NCBI RefSeq assembly: GCF_004217315.1
Contig: NZ_SGWR01000004.1
Span: 330,718-394,717, forward strand
Source: Corticibacter populi
Lineage (GTDB): Bacteria > Pseudomonadota > Gammaproteobacteria > Burkholderiales > Burkholderiaceae_C
Length of the DNA: 64,000 nucleotides
Direction of reading: 5' to 3'
Shown here piece by piece: positions 1 to 7,628 of this stretch. Each line of letters begins with the position of its first letter. Position 1 is the first letter of the stretch. The translations under genes were made by a program, and so were the position numbers. The notes under the pieces were generated by a model. It had not been told where the DNA came from. It did no database searches and saw only the letters and a list, made by a program, of their open reading frames with translations.

Positions 1-164
1 CCAAGCCGGGCCAGGCGCTTGAGATCGACGAACTCAAGGCCTTTCTGGAGCCCCGCCTGGCGCGCTACAAGATCCCGCGCATCTTCGAAGTCCGCGAGGC
101 CCTGCCGCGCACTGCCACCGGCAAGCTGCTCAAGCACACGCTGCGCGCCGAGGTGGTGGCTTGA
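1..164 (+). CDS. AMP-forming acyl-CoA ligase, C-terminal end (partial)
   Basis: The reading frame (first full codon at base 3) stops with TGA at 162-164. It encodes the last ~53 residues of an AMP-binding ligase: a stretch reading YKIPRIF followed by LPRTATGKLLKHTLR, which is the conserved C-terminal A10 motif carrying the catalytic lysine of the adenylate-forming family. The rest of the gene is outside the window, so substrate cannot be inferred. No downstream partner on the same strand; the next gene is convergent. Confidence 0.85.
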   Translation, partial: KPGQALEIDELKAFLEPRLARYKIPRIFEVREALPRTATGKLLKHTLRAEVVA

Positions 165-180
165 ACGCAAGTACTGATCG

Positions 181-882
181 TCACGCACCCATAGCGTCGC
201 GCGTGAGGTAATCGAGCACCTGTGCCATCAGCGTGTTGATGGCCGCGTAGCGCTCAGGCGGTGCGGCGCGCAACTGCGCTTCGTCCTGCACGAACGGGCC
301 CGGCACCAGTTCATTGCGGCAGTGGCTGATGATGGCGTCGGCGCTGTCCGGCGTGGTCTCGAGATGGAACTGCAGGCCAAGGGCGCGCGGGCCGATCTGG
401 AAAGCCTGGTGCCGGCAGGCCGCGCTCGTCGCCAGCAGCCCGGCGCCATCAGGCAGATCGAAGGTTTCGCCATGCCAGTGGAACACCTCCAACTGCTCCG
501 GGAAGCGGAATGTGCCCGGGCCGCCGTCGCAGGCCTGTATGGGAAACCAGCCGATCTCCCGGTGTGCGCCGGCCCGCACGCGCGCACCCAGCGCGGCCGC
601 CATCAGCTGCGCGCCCAGGCAAATCCCGAGCACCGGCTTGCGCATCTCGATGCAGGTCCTGATCAGCTGCTGCTCGGCCAGCAGCCAGGGCAGCGAGTCC
701 TGGTCATTGACGCTCATCGGCCCGCCCAGGGCAATCAGCGCATCGAAGCTTGCGGGCTCCGGCAGCGGTGCGGCGGCCTCGAAGAACGGCGTGGTGGTCA
801 CACTGGCCTGGTGCGCTTTCGCCCAGGCGGCAATGCTGCCAAGCCCTTCGAAGGGCACGTGCTGCAGGACATGGATGTGCAT
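181..882 (-). CDS. Class I glutamine amidotransferase-like protein
   Basis: A 233-residue stand-alone GATase1-domain protein, like the type 1 glutamine amidotransferases often annotated as GMP synthase-like. It shows the nucleophile elbow GICLGAQ and the His-Glu pair as QFHLE. The family hydrolyses glutamine or a related gamma-glutamyl substrate; the specific substrate is unknown. I chose ATG 882 (MHIHVLQ), where family members normally begin; an upstream in-frame extension to 963 has no family similarity. Monocistronic, convergent with the ligase gene. Confidence 0.8.
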   Translation of the reverse strand: MHIHVLQHVPFEGLGSIAAWAKAHQASVTTTPFFEAAAPLPEPASFDALIALGGPMSVNDQDSLPWLLAEQQLIRTCIEMRKPVLGICLGAQLMAAALGARVRAGAHREIGWFPIQACDGGPGTFRFPEQLEVFHWHGETFDLPDGAGLLATSAACRHQAFQIGPRALGLQFHLETTPDSADAIISHCRNELVPGPFVQDEAQLRAAPPERYAAINTLMAQVLDYLTRDAMGA

Positions 883-1044
883 GGGATGCTCCTTGTATCG
901 GATGGTGTGGAATGGTGTCGCGGTTGGCGGGTGCTGCAGGTACTTGGCGCCCCGGCATGGCATGCCATGGGCGGTGCGGGCGGGGCACGCCTGCGGAGGT
1001 GTCGAACAACTTTCGGCCGTTGCGGTGCGTGGAAGCGGGCGGCA

Positions 1045-1431
1045 TCAGGCCCAGCGCGGCAGCCACTCGATGGTCTTGATGCCCAGCCACACCGCAGCCA
1101 CGCCCAGCAGCACGCTGAGGCCGACATAGGCGGTGGCCACCAGCGGCTCGCCGCGCCGCAACAGCAACACGGTTTCGAGCCCGAAGGCCGAGAACGTCGT
1201 GAAGCCGCCGAGCAAGCCGGTGAAGAGGAACAGCTTGGCCTCCGGCGTGAACGCCGCATGGCGTTCGGCCAGCCCGGCGAGTACGCCGATCACCAGACAG
1301 CCCGTCACATTGATGACGAATGTGCCGAGCGGGAACCGGGCGTCGGCGGACAACAGCAGCCAGCTCCCCAGCTTGTAGCGGGCCACCGAGCCCAGGAAGC
1401 CACCAATTCCGACCAGAAGAATGTTTGTCAT
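1045..1431 (-). CDS. fluC: Fluoride ion channel CrcB/FluC
   Basis: A 128-residue protein with four hydrophobic segments. It carries the Fluc signatures GGFLGSVARY near the N-terminus and GGFTTFSAFG in the third helix (the FTTFS phenylalanine box). Dual-topology dimers export fluoride and protect cytoplasmic enzymes. ATG 1431 is preferred to an in-frame GTG at 1443. I searched the ~200 bases upstream for a crcB (fluoride) riboswitch and could not recognise one. Confidence 0.93.
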   Translation of the reverse strand: MTNILLVGIGGFLGSVARYKLGSWLLLSADARFPLGTFVINVTGCLVIGVLAGLAERHAAFTPEAKLFLFTGLLGGFTTFSAFGLETVLLLRRGEPLVATAYVGLSVLLGVAAVWLGIKTIEWLPRWA

Positions 1432-1700
1432 GGGCTGCCACACGAGTGAAGGCGGCGCTGAATCAGACCGATATCGGTATCAAGGGCATCAGAATGCGTG
1501 TTTACATGGCGGCGGTTGGCGTTTGCCACGGTCTGCGGAGCCCTGACAACTGCCCACGTGGCCAACGCGGCCCGCGCAGCAGCGGGCGGCCTGTTCAGCG
1601 TTTTGCAAAGCCCATATTCTGAGCCAAAGTGCGCGCCGTGAGCGCATGTGCAACGCCGCCATGCGCTCCAGACCGCGATGGCCGCACCCGGGATACGTGT

Positions 1701-2522
1701 TCAGCCTTGTCTTGCGCGCTGGCTGGCGGCTACCTGCCCCTTGATCGCATTGGCGCGTGCGCTGCAGGTGATGCGGCCGGTGCTGTCTGCCGACAGGCCG
1801 GCCTGCATCTGCGCCTTGAGGCGATCGATCTCGCCGGGGGACATGACGGCGAGCTTCGCACCCACGCTGGGCGCGCCCAGAACCGTGGCCCAATAGTCGT
1901 CAAAGTCGACAAAGGTGCGTCGCACGGTGATGCTGCGCTCCTCGACGGCTGCCAGGCCGGCTTGCGCCCAGAGCGAGCGCATCACATCCATGTTGGATGC
2001 CTCCGTGCTGGTGGGCACCGGCACATCAACGCCGAGCGCGCGCATCTGCGTGTGCAGCGCGTGGTACGGGAAGCCGCCGCCTGCCATGTCCCAGGCATAC
2101 GCGGCCACCGTGCCGCCCGGGCTCACCACCCGGGCCATTTCGGCAACGCCCTGGGCCGGGTTGGGCACGAAGAAGATCACCAGCGGCATGACCGCCACAT
2201 CGAAACCGTCGGCGGGAAAGGGGAGCGCCATCGCATCGGCGCGGCTCAGCCCGGCGGTTTGCAATGCTTCGCGTGCACGCGCATAGGCCAGCTGCCCTTC
2301 GGATGGGTCGATGCCGTGCACCAGCGCGGGCCTGCAGCGCTCGATCAGCATCTCGGTGAAGGCGCCGTTGCCGCAGCCGACATCCAGCCAGCGTTTTTGC
2401 GGCCCGATGGCAAGCCAGTCCAGAAACGCCTCACCGACGAGTCGGCTCCATTGGCCCATGTAGCGTTCGTAGGTGGCTCCGTCGTTGAAGCGGAATGGGT
2501 TGCCTTGCGTGCTGGATGGCAT
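1701..2522 (-). CDS. Class I SAM-dependent methyltransferase
   Basis: A 273-residue protein with a Rossmann SAM-binding motif I (LDVGCGNGAF) near residue 45, an acidic motif II (GIDPSE) and the post-motif region DVAVMPLVIFFV. The layout matches the UbiE/Methyltransf_11 group. Substrate is unknown. ATG 2522 (MPSSTQG) is used because upstream residues look like noise. It stands alone, with the small membrane gene upstream on the same strand. Confidence 0.8.
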   Translation of the reverse strand: MPSSTQGNPFRFNDGATYERYMGQWSRLVGEAFLDWLAIGPQKRWLDVGCGNGAFTEMLIERCRPALVHGIDPSEGQLAYARAREALQTAGLSRADAMALPFPADGFDVAVMPLVIFFVPNPAQGVAEMARVVSPGGTVAAYAWDMAGGGFPYHALHTQMRALGVDVPVPTSTEASNMDVMRSLWAQAGLAAVEERSITVRRTFVDFDDYWATVLGAPSVGAKLAVMSPGEIDRLKAQMQAGLSADSTGRITCSARANAIKGQVAASQRARQG

Positions 2523-2658
2523 TGCTGTTGACCTGTGCCGCGATGCGGTGTGGGTTGAATGAAGGCTCAGGCGTGGCTTTTGTGGAGCCCGGCTTGGCAT
2601 GTCCGTGGTGCATGCGCTGGCTGCTTGCGCGGCCAAGTGTGCCAGCACACAAGCTGCG

Positions 2659-2955
2659 TCAGGCAGCATGTGCATGCTTTTTATGCGTGAATAGCGCCAC
2701 AGCGAAGGCCATGGAGCAGCCCGTAACGATTACCCAGAACAAGGGGGCATCGGTGATCGTGATCGGACTCATTGCCAGGGCTGCAGCACACCATGAGCCT
2801 GTGATGACGGCTGGAACAACTTGCCCCTTCCAGGCGGACAGCGCCGCACAGATCAACAGCACCGGCGCAAGAAAGATCGCCGGAGTGAATGGCGCTGCGG
2901 ACAGCAGCGCGACCAAACCGGCAATGATGCTTGATATCCAGGCAAAGGCTCGCAT
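2659..2955 (-). CDS. Small membrane protein of unknown function
   Basis: 98 residues with three predicted hydrophobic helices (about residues 5-24, 26-42, 47-90) and a short basic C-terminal tail rich in His and Lys. No family is recognised. Four tandem 10-bp repeats sit immediately upstream of its ATG. Same strand as the methyltransferase gene downstream, separated by ~140 bases. Confidence 0.6.
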   Translation of the reverse strand: MRAFAWISSIIAGLVALLSAAPFTPAIFLAPVLLICAALSAWKGQVVPAVITGSWCAAALAMSPITITDAPLFWVIVTGCSMAFAVALFTHKKHAHAA

Positions 2956-2960
2956 GACAG

Positions 2961-3000
2961 GGAGGCCTCATGTGGCCTCATGTGGCCTTATGTGGCCTCA
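2961..3000. repeat. 10-bp tandem repeat upstream of small membrane gene
   Basis: Four consecutive copies of TGTGGCCTCA-like decamers (first ends at 2970; one copy has TTA for TCA). The period is close to one helical turn and the array lies 5 bases upstream of the start codon of the minus-strand gene. It could be a slipped-strand tract or an operator; neither is shown. Confidence 0.8.
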
Positions 3001-3069
3001 TATCGGTGGTGAGGGGCACCGCGTGGCGTCGGTTGGAATGAATGGCCACGCGCTCAATGGGCGCTACGC

Positions 3070-3498
3070 CTAAAAGGCGATCTGCACGGAGGCCGCGCTG
3101 CGGACCGCCTCACCGTGATACACCGCCTCGATATTGTTGCCGTCGGGATCCAGCACGAATGCCGCATAGTAGCCGGGATGGTAGGCGCGTTCCCCGGGAG
3201 CGCCGTTGTCCTTGCCACCATGCGCGAGTGCGGCTTTGTAAAAGGCGTCGACCATCGTCCGGTCCTGCGCCTGGAACGCCAGGTGATGGCGGCCGGTCAG
3301 GGCCCCCAGCGCCGCCGGGCTATCAAGGGCGGTCACGAACAATTCGTCGGCCCAGAAGAACCCGTCGCCAGTGCCGCCCATCGGGACGTCGAGAGACGCG
3401 AGGACGGCTGCGTAAAAGGCATGGCTTGCCGCCAGGTCTTGCACGACCAGCTGAATGTGATCGATCAGACGACCGCGATGCAGTTCTTGTGCTTCCAT
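3070..3498 (-). CDS. VOC/glyoxalase-family protein
   Basis: 142 residues of the vicinal oxygen chelate fold: an N-terminal strand with DHIQLVVQDL followed by ASHAFYAAVL, a central HHLAFQA, and a C-terminal strand DPDGNNIEAVYH. Metal ligands expected for the fold (His, His, Glu) are present. Substrate is unknown. ATG 3498 has a good ribosome site (GAGGAG) upstream. It borders the integron array and could be the last cassette, but no attC is visible after its stop and its GC content looks chromosomal. Confidence 0.8.
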   Translation of the reverse strand: MEAQELHRGRLIDHIQLVVQDLAASHAFYAAVLASLDVPMGGTGDGFFWADELFVTALDSPAALGALTGRHHLAFQAQDRTMVDAFYKAALAHGGKDNGAPGERAYHPGYYAAFVLDPDGNNIEAVYHGEAVRSAASVQIAF

Positions 3499-3528
3499 AA
3501 AGCTCCTCTGGTGGTGATTGTGGTCGGT

Positions 3529-3588
3529 GCAGCGAGAGACCAAGGCGAGCGGACGCCGCAGGCGGTCCACTCGACTGACGAGTTAAAC
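3529..3588 (-). repeat. Truncated attC at distal end of array
   Basis: Read on the minus strand, the 1R-type core GTTTAAC (3582-3588) overlaps the TAA stop of the adjoining gene, and a GTGGACCGCC/GGCGTCCGCTC stem follows. The expected terminal GTTRRRY core about 60 bases further on is missing, so the site looks truncated or decayed and probably marks the end of the array. Confidence 0.5.
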
Positions 3589-4086
3589 GCCACGACTCTT
3601 GATCTTCCCAAGCAGCTTTTTGAGGTCCCGAGCGAAGATATCCTTCATTGTGGACGAGTCGAATTTTTTCTCTTCGGCTGTAACCGAAAATGTCACATAC
3701 CCGTCGCTCAAACCCATCACTCCGTGCGTGCTTCGGATTCGATCGGAGCCGGCCTGTCTTGATTCGGAGTAGTCAAGAAATGCGACTCCACCGTTGCCAG
3801 GAACCTCAAAGAGTTCTTTGCCCCTTTCTGCGGCAGTATCGCGAACGAAGTCTTTCCCAATCGTCGGTCGCTGGCTGACATACTCCTTCATCGAATTGAA
3901 TGTGAGGCGAATCTCTATGTGATGGGGTGCTTCCGGCGATAGAGACAGCGTGCGCCGCCCGTCTTCGAATCCATACCGATAGCCCTTCGGTACTTCAAGC
4001 TGCGCTACCTGCCGGTCGAAGTGCACGACTTGTGAGCATGCGAGCGAAGAGCCGAACAGGCACAGGGCAAGCAAGAGAGATCGCAT
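3583..4086 (-). CDS. Cassette 10: predicted lipoprotein, unknown function
   Basis: 167 residues beginning with a signal peptide (MRSLLLALCLFGSSLAC) that ends in a lipobox-like SLAC with Cys-17, so probably a lipoprotein. The mature part has no recognised domain; it contains many charged residues and a DGYVTFSVTAEEKK strand. Its stop codon overlaps the attC core. Lower GC than the chromosomal genes. Confidence 0.65.
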   Translation of the reverse strand: MRSLLLALCLFGSSLACSQVVHFDRQVAQLEVPKGYRYGFEDGRRTLSLSPEAPHHIEIRLTFNSMKEYVSQRPTIGKDFVRDTAAERGKELFEVPGNGGVAFLDYSESRQAGSDRIRSTHGVMGLSDGYVTFSVTAEEKKFDSSTMKDIFARDLKKLLGKIKSRGV

Positions 4087-4098
4087 TGGAATTTTCTC

Positions 4099-4156
4099 GT
4101 TTAACGCTGAAATTCAGCGGGCCACGAAGCCGTCCGCTGCAATGACCAGTTAAAGC
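4099..4156 (-). repeat. attC site
   Basis: Core sites GTTTAAC (4099-4105) and GTTAAAG (4149-4155) flank an imperfect palindrome with GCTGAAATTCAGC and CAGCGG/CCGCTG arms. It separates cassettes 9 and 10. Confidence 0.8.
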
Positions 4157-4161
4157 GCAGA

Positions 4162-4665
4162 TTAGTCGAGCAGATCATACGGGGCAAGCTTCCAAAGACG
4201 CTCCGGAGTTTCGGCGAAGGGCGGATGAATGATCGCCCCCGTCGGACCAACAAGCTCGCCCGCCTTCGGCCATTCATGAATGTAGAAAACGACGCGGAAG
4301 CTCGCGACGTCCGGAGGATCGCCATTGCTTTCAGCGATCGAATGAGTTCCATCCAAGGACAGGTACGCCGGCTCCCACGCGACTGAGCTTGTATGCTTTT
4401 CAAAAATGGCAAATGGATCGAAGTCGCCAACGTGATCTTCGACCAATACCTCAAACAGAGCTGCAGCGCTCAACGCCTCTTCGAGCTCCTCGGGTAATTC
4501 AGCAGCTCGTGATTCAATTTCCTCTTCCGACCAAGACTGCGCCAGCCCCTGCAACTTCATCTCCCGAATGCCTGTTGCAAAAGCGTGCACGTCTTCCTCG
4601 ATCCAGAGGGCAAGTCTTTTAGGGGTGAGGCGCGGAAGATACGCGCCGATGACGGTGAGCTTCAT
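4162..4665 (-). CDS. Cassette 9: hypothetical protein
   Basis: 167 residues, acidic, mostly helical in the first half (SEEEIESRAAELPEELEEAL) and beta-rich after. No family is recognised. No signal peptide or membrane segment. The ATG is within 10 bases of the upstream attC core, typical of cassette genes. Confidence 0.6.
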   Translation of the reverse strand: MKLTVIGAYLPRLTPKRLALWIEEDVHAFATGIREMKLQGLAQSWSEEEIESRAAELPEELEEALSAAALFEVLVEDHVGDFDPFAIFEKHTSSVAWEPAYLSLDGTHSIAESNGDPPDVASFRVVFYIHEWPKAGELVGPTGAIIHPPFAETPERLWKLAPYDLLD

Positions 4666-4672
4666 GAATGTG

Positions 4673-4732
4673 CTTTAACGCCTGAGTTAAGCCGCGCCGC
4701 GAAGCGGCGTCGGCTTGAATGAATTATTAGGC
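4673..4732 (-). repeat. attC site (aadA type)
   Basis: CTTTAAC core at 4673-4679, hairpin core centred on CCGCGCCGCGAAGCGGCG, and ATTAGGC at the other end (one base off GTTAGGC). Separates cassettes 8 and 9. Confidence 0.85.
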
Positions 4733-4733
4733 A

Positions 4734-5102
4734 TCAGGCCAATGGGCGCAATGCCTGCGGTTCCGGCCACGTTACTGGCTCCGAGCCATCGATGCTATAG
4801 CACTCCAACTCAGTGATGCCGCTGTCATTTCCCCACACCAAAACGCCCATTAGCCCACCAGCAGAGTTCTTTCCTGCGTAATCCGCGAGAACGTAGTGAT
4901 CTTTAGTAACAGGGGTGGCCTCAAATGATTCACCAAAGAGGACTGTAGGACAGCCACCACAGCCACACTTGCCAATGACTTTGAGTGACTCAGTTTGAGG
5001 CAAGCGCTCCGGAGCCGCTTTCTTAAGCAAGCAGAGCAGTATGGCCCTCTCATCCGGAGAGAGGTCTCGTTGGTAAGGTATGAAGTAAGGAGAACGTTCC
5101 AC
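4734..5102 (-). CDS. Cassette 8: hypothetical protein
   Basis: 122 residues from a GTG start. A cysteine cluster GKCGCGGCP near residue 45 may bind metal; the rest (DYAGKNSAGGLMGVLVW, then ECYSIDG) looks like a small beta-rich domain. No named family is recognised and no signal peptide is seen. Confidence 0.55.
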   Translation of the reverse strand: MERSPYFIPYQRDLSPDERAILLCLLKKAAPERLPQTESLKVIGKCGCGGCPTVLFGESFEATPVTKDHYVLADYAGKNSAGGLMGVLVWGNDSGITELECYSIDGSEPVTWPEPQALRPLA

Positions 5103-5106
5103 TGAT

Positions 5107-5166
5107 GCCTAGCGCCTGAGTTAAGCTGCGCCGCGAAGCGGCGTCGGCTTGAATGAATTGTTAGCC
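5107..5166 (-). repeat. attC site (aadA type)
   Basis: GCCTAGC core at 5107-5113 (one base off GCCTAAC), GCGCCGCGAAGCGGCGT hairpin and GTTAGCC at the far side. The TAA stop of cassette 7 lies inside that core. Confidence 0.85.
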
Positions 5167-5607
5167 AGCCAGTTGTGGATCCATGCTGGCCGGATCAAAT
5201 GAGTCTTGCTGAATATGCAAGACAAGGGCGTACTCCGCAGAAGGTACGTATTGATCGCGGATGATATAGGTGTGTCCGGTAGTTGCAACATCTAGGATCT
5301 CTCGGAGCAAGCTGGCTAATCGCTCAAAGTCTCGGGGCTGCCCCCATATGCCGCGACCATCTAGGCGAGACTCTGGCCAAGTGGTCAGTGTGAAATACCA
5401 ATGTGGCCCTAGGTGTTCGTGCTCGGATGGAACTGCATTGCTTGAGTTGCCAGCATAGCTATCGAGTGCCTCAGCGAGCCCGAGAAGTCCGGATTTGCTC
5501 CCATGCAAATGCCACTCTAAGGCCTCGGCATCAGAGATATAGTAGAAACCGAAATCGCGCCACTCTTGGCGTGTTCTTTCGGCTAGCGGTTCCGATAATT
5601 TTTCCAT
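5161..5607 (-). CDS. Cassette 7: hypothetical protein, immunity-protein-like
   Basis: 148 residues, acidic and soluble, rich in aromatic residues (GPHWYFTLTTWPESR, then HTYIIRDQYVPS). The size and composition recall Imm-type immunity proteins found in cassettes, but no named family can be assigned. Its stop overlaps the attC core. Confidence 0.55.
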   Translation of the reverse strand: MEKLSEPLAERTRQEWRDFGFYYISDAEALEWHLHGSKSGLLGLAEALDSYAGNSSNAVPSEHEHLGPHWYFTLTTWPESRLDGRGIWGQPRDFERLASLLREILDVATTGHTYIIRDQYVPSAEYALVLHIQQDSFDPASMDPQLAG

Positions 5608-5611
5608 GGAC

Positions 5612-5671
5612 GCCTAACGTTTGAGGTAAGCGGCTGGCTGAAAGCCAGTCCGCTTGAGCGCAGGGTTAGAC
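5612..5671 (-). repeat. attC site (divergent stem)
   Basis: GCCTAAC at 5612-5618 and GTTAGAC at 5665-5671 enclose a stem AGCGGCTGGCTGAAAGCCAGTCCGCT-type palindrome unlike the aadA type. Separates cassettes 6 and 7. Confidence 0.85.
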
Positions 5672-5678
5672 CCAGCGC

Positions 5679-5864
5679 TTATTTCTTACCACCACCGCCA
5701 GCAGGTGCATTGCTGCGTCCGCCACCTGAAGGGTTGCCGGTGCCACTGGGCCAGCCGCCACCGCTACCCTGGCCGCGACCGCCGCCGCCAGAACTACCAC
5801 CTTTAGAGCCGCCGCCTTGAGAACCGCCACTACGCCCGCCGCTACTATTTCCACTTTTACTCAT
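5679..5864 (-). CDS. Cassette 6: glycine/serine-rich small protein
   Basis: 61 residues, more than half Gly and Ser (repeats of SGGG and GGSGG), ending in GGGGKK. A clear ribosome site (AGGAG, 8 bases before ATG) supports translation. Such low-complexity peptides are common in cassettes and have no known role. Another open frame (5666-5854) overlaps but lacks a ribosome site. Confidence 0.5.
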   Translation of the reverse strand: MSKSGNSSGGRSGGSQGGGSKGGSSGGGGRGQGSGGGWPSGTGNPSGGGRSNAPAGGGGKK

Positions 5865-5907
5865 TTGATTACTCCTTCTACGGTTGAAAAAGTCAAATTG
5901 TCTATAT

Positions 5908-5967
5908 GGCTAACAGTTGAGTTGAGCCGCGCCGCGAAGCGGCGTCGGCTTGAATGAATTGTTAGGC
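5908..5967 (-). repeat. attC site (aadA type)
   Basis: GGCTAAC at 5908-5914, the GCGCCGCGAAGCGGCGT hairpin, and GTTAGGC at 5961-5967. Separates cassettes 5 and 6. Confidence 0.9.
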
Positions 5968-5991
5968 CAAATACGCGAGCAACTTGGCCAC

Positions 5992-6663
5992 TTAGTGCTT
6001 TGCAAGCTCACCTATCTTTTTGTCGCTGTATGTGACTTTGTTGTCTGAGACTTTTACTGCGCCGTTTGACAGGAGTAAATTATAAACTTTGTCAGATTCC
6101 GCAGGGTTGTGCTTAAACTTGTTCTTGATGCTGTTGCGAAGGGTGTCCGCCTTGGCGGGTCTATTTTTACTGTAGGTAATGAGGTGCGCGCAGTAGATTG
6201 CTAAGGGGGTTGAAGAATCACTTAGTGCTGGCTTAACTGTGATTGTCTCTGTTGTGACGTTTCCGATGCGCTCGGATGAACGGCCATGACTCTTTAATAG
6301 GTGTACCGCATGATCCAAATCTGAGTCATTTGAAACGATTGCAAAATGGGTCTCTTGGGGAAGCTCATGCATGAGCGCCCCGCACAGAAACAAGATTCCG
6401 AAGTCGGCCGAGTTCTTACCACCGCGCTCCATTTTTTGGATTTTTAGTTTATTTGCAGCTATTGCCGTTGATAGAGGAATTAGCCAATTGAGTGGAACTT
6501 TTGATATGCTTTGAGCGTAACAAATCACCACCCGCGAATAGTTTGCAAGGTCGCTGGGCAACTGGTGTAGCTGATTTGGGCAGTTTTCCAAATCAATAAT
6601 TAGAACTTTCAGACTGCCAGTGTTCTGGCTTTCTTTCTCAACGGTCTCCATCATCTCTCCCAT
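5992..6663 (-). CDS. Cassette 5: NYN/PIN-like domain protein (predicted RNase)
   Basis: 223 residues. Residues ~18-130 show the acidic positions of the NYN (PIN-like) nuclease fold: LIIDLENCP in the first strand, then KNSADFGI, then IVSNDSDLDHAVHLL. These Asp residues form the metal site in NYN ribonucleases. The C-terminal ~75 residues (ADTLRNSIKNKF onwards, with NLLLSNGAVKVSD) resemble a small winged-helix/OST-like domain. Function inferred: single-strand or RNA nuclease, possibly toxin or defence effector. ATG 6663 lies next to the attC; a second ATG at 6654 is possible. Confidence 0.7.
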   Translation of the reverse strand: MGEMMETVEKESQNTGSLKVLIIDLENCPNQLHQLPSDLANYSRVVICYAQSISKVPLNWLIPLSTAIAANKLKIQKMERGGKNSADFGILFLCGALMHELPQETHFAIVSNDSDLDHAVHLLKSHGRSSERIGNVTTETITVKPALSDSSTPLAIYCAHLITYSKNRPAKADTLRNSIKNKFKHNPAESDKVYNLLLSNGAVKVSDNKVTYSDKKIGELAKH

Positions 6664-6666
6664 TTG

Positions 6667-6726
6667 GCCTAACGCCTGAGTTAAGCCGCGCCGCGAAGCG
6701 GCGTCGGATTGAATAAATTGTTAGGC
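6667..6726 (-). repeat. attC site (aadA type)
   Basis: GCCTAAC (6667-6673), GCGCCGCGAAGCGGCGT hairpin, GTTAGGC (6720-6726). The stop codon of cassette 4 falls in the right-hand core. Confidence 0.92.
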
Positions 6727-7161
6727 CTCACTGGATGCAGACTCATAAACACTCCTTGCTAGGGCTGAGATCGCTTGTGTGATCTTGGTTCTGGGCGTGT
6801 ATCTCTGATGCTTGCTTTTTAGGAATACATGCAGAACTTGATCCGACCATGTTGCCAAGTCAGTTTCGAGCTTTGGGAACGGTTCATGGGCAAGCCTGTT
6901 GCGCAGCCTATTCAACTGCTCCAAGAACTCAAGTGCTTCTGTTAGACCTTTGTCCGTTTCAGTCGCGGTTGCAAGTGCCTTGAGCTTCTCACGGAATGAC
7001 AGCTTTCTGATCTGCTGATCAGTGAGTGAAAGACGTGTGCTTAGGCCCTCTGACAGCATGAACTCCAGCAGCAGGTGACCTTTCAGCAAGATCAACTCAG
7101 TGTCTCGATAGCGGTCAAGATTTGACCAGACTGCCCAGTCGATGAGTGGTGGTGGAATCAC
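6721..7161 (-). CDS. Cassette 4: HEPN-like protein with RxxxxH motif
   Basis: About 146 residues from GTG 7161; the open frame extends upstream into the attC, so an in-cassette start is required. All-helical, with LRNRLAHEP about two thirds along: this is the R-x4-H catalytic motif of the HEPN superfamily. HEPN proteins are mostly RNases in toxin-antitoxin, abortive-infection and CRISPR systems. No nucleotidyltransferase (MNT) antitoxin gene sits next to it. Function is inferred from the motif and helical character only. Confidence 0.6.
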   Translation of the reverse strand: MIPPPLIDWAVWSNLDRYRDTELILLKGHLLLEFMLSEGLSTRLSLTDQQIRKLSFREKLKALATATETDKGLTEALEFLEQLNRLRNRLAHEPFPKLETDLATWSDQVLHVFLKSKHQRYTPRTKITQAISALARSVYESASSEA

Positions 7162-7181
7162 AGGAAGGTTCCGCTTGTGAG

Positions 7182-7241
7182 GCCTAACGCCTGAGTTAAG
7201 CCGCGCCACGAAGTGGCGTCGGCTTGAGTGAGTTGTTAGAG
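7182..7241 (-). repeat. attC site (aadA type, with compensated stem changes)
   Basis: GCCTAAC (7182-7188) and GTTAGAG (7235-7241). The hairpin reads GCGCCACGAAGTGGCGT, two changes relative to the other copies that keep the stem paired. Confidence 0.9.
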
Positions 7242-7280
7242 GGCCGACAATTGACGGATGCGTTGTCCAAGTTCTGCCAT

Positions 7281-7544
7281 TTAATCAGCAGTGTACCCAA
7301 TCAATGTGGGCATCTCCCAATCGTAAAATCTCTTATCTGATACCGCTTGTGAGATGAGGCCGCTAAGTGCGAGTAGCTCTTCCGGGGAAAAAATTTCGCC
7401 TGTAAAAACAGCTCTAATCTTCTCCGATATCAGACTGGCGGTTTGCTGAGGGGCCGTAGTGCAAATGACGATATCACCTGCGGCTTCTGCTTCGCAAAGA
7501 GCAGAAACTATGTTGTTGTTTAGTTCAATCTGGATATCTCTCAT
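7281..7544 (-). CDS. Cassette 3: hypothetical protein
   Basis: 87 residues, acidic, soluble, no recognised domain. ATG 7544 lies just inside the cassette. Nothing around it suggests a function; the neighbouring cassettes encode predicted nucleases but cassettes are independent units. Confidence 0.5.
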   Translation of the reverse strand: MRDIQIELNNNIVSALCEAEAAGDIVICTTAPQQTASLISEKIRAVFTGEIFSPEELLALSGLISQAVSDKRFYDWEMPTLIGYTAD

Positions 7545-7548
7545 AGGC

Positions 7549-7623
7549 CCTCTAATGCTGGAGTTCAGCGGGCGGCAAAAAGCGCAGCTTTTTGACGGTC
7601 CGCTGGAACGACTTGTTATGTTC
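7549..7623 (-). repeat. attC site (divergent, longer)
   Basis: Imperfect palindrome with arms GGAGTTCAGCGG and CCGCTGGAACGACTT around GCAAAAAGCGCAGCTTTTTG; outer cores TCTAATG and GTTATGT are off consensus. Separates cassettes 2 and 3. Confidence 0.7.
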
Positions 7624-7628
7624 GTTGT

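Noticed and set aside
1444..1700. Possible fluoride riboswitch upstream of fluC
   Set aside because: No conserved crcB-motif blocks could be recognised.
5666..5854. Ala/Val-rich frame overlapping the glycine-rich cassette 6 protein
   Set aside because: No ribosome site; the alternative frame at 5679-5864 has a good one.
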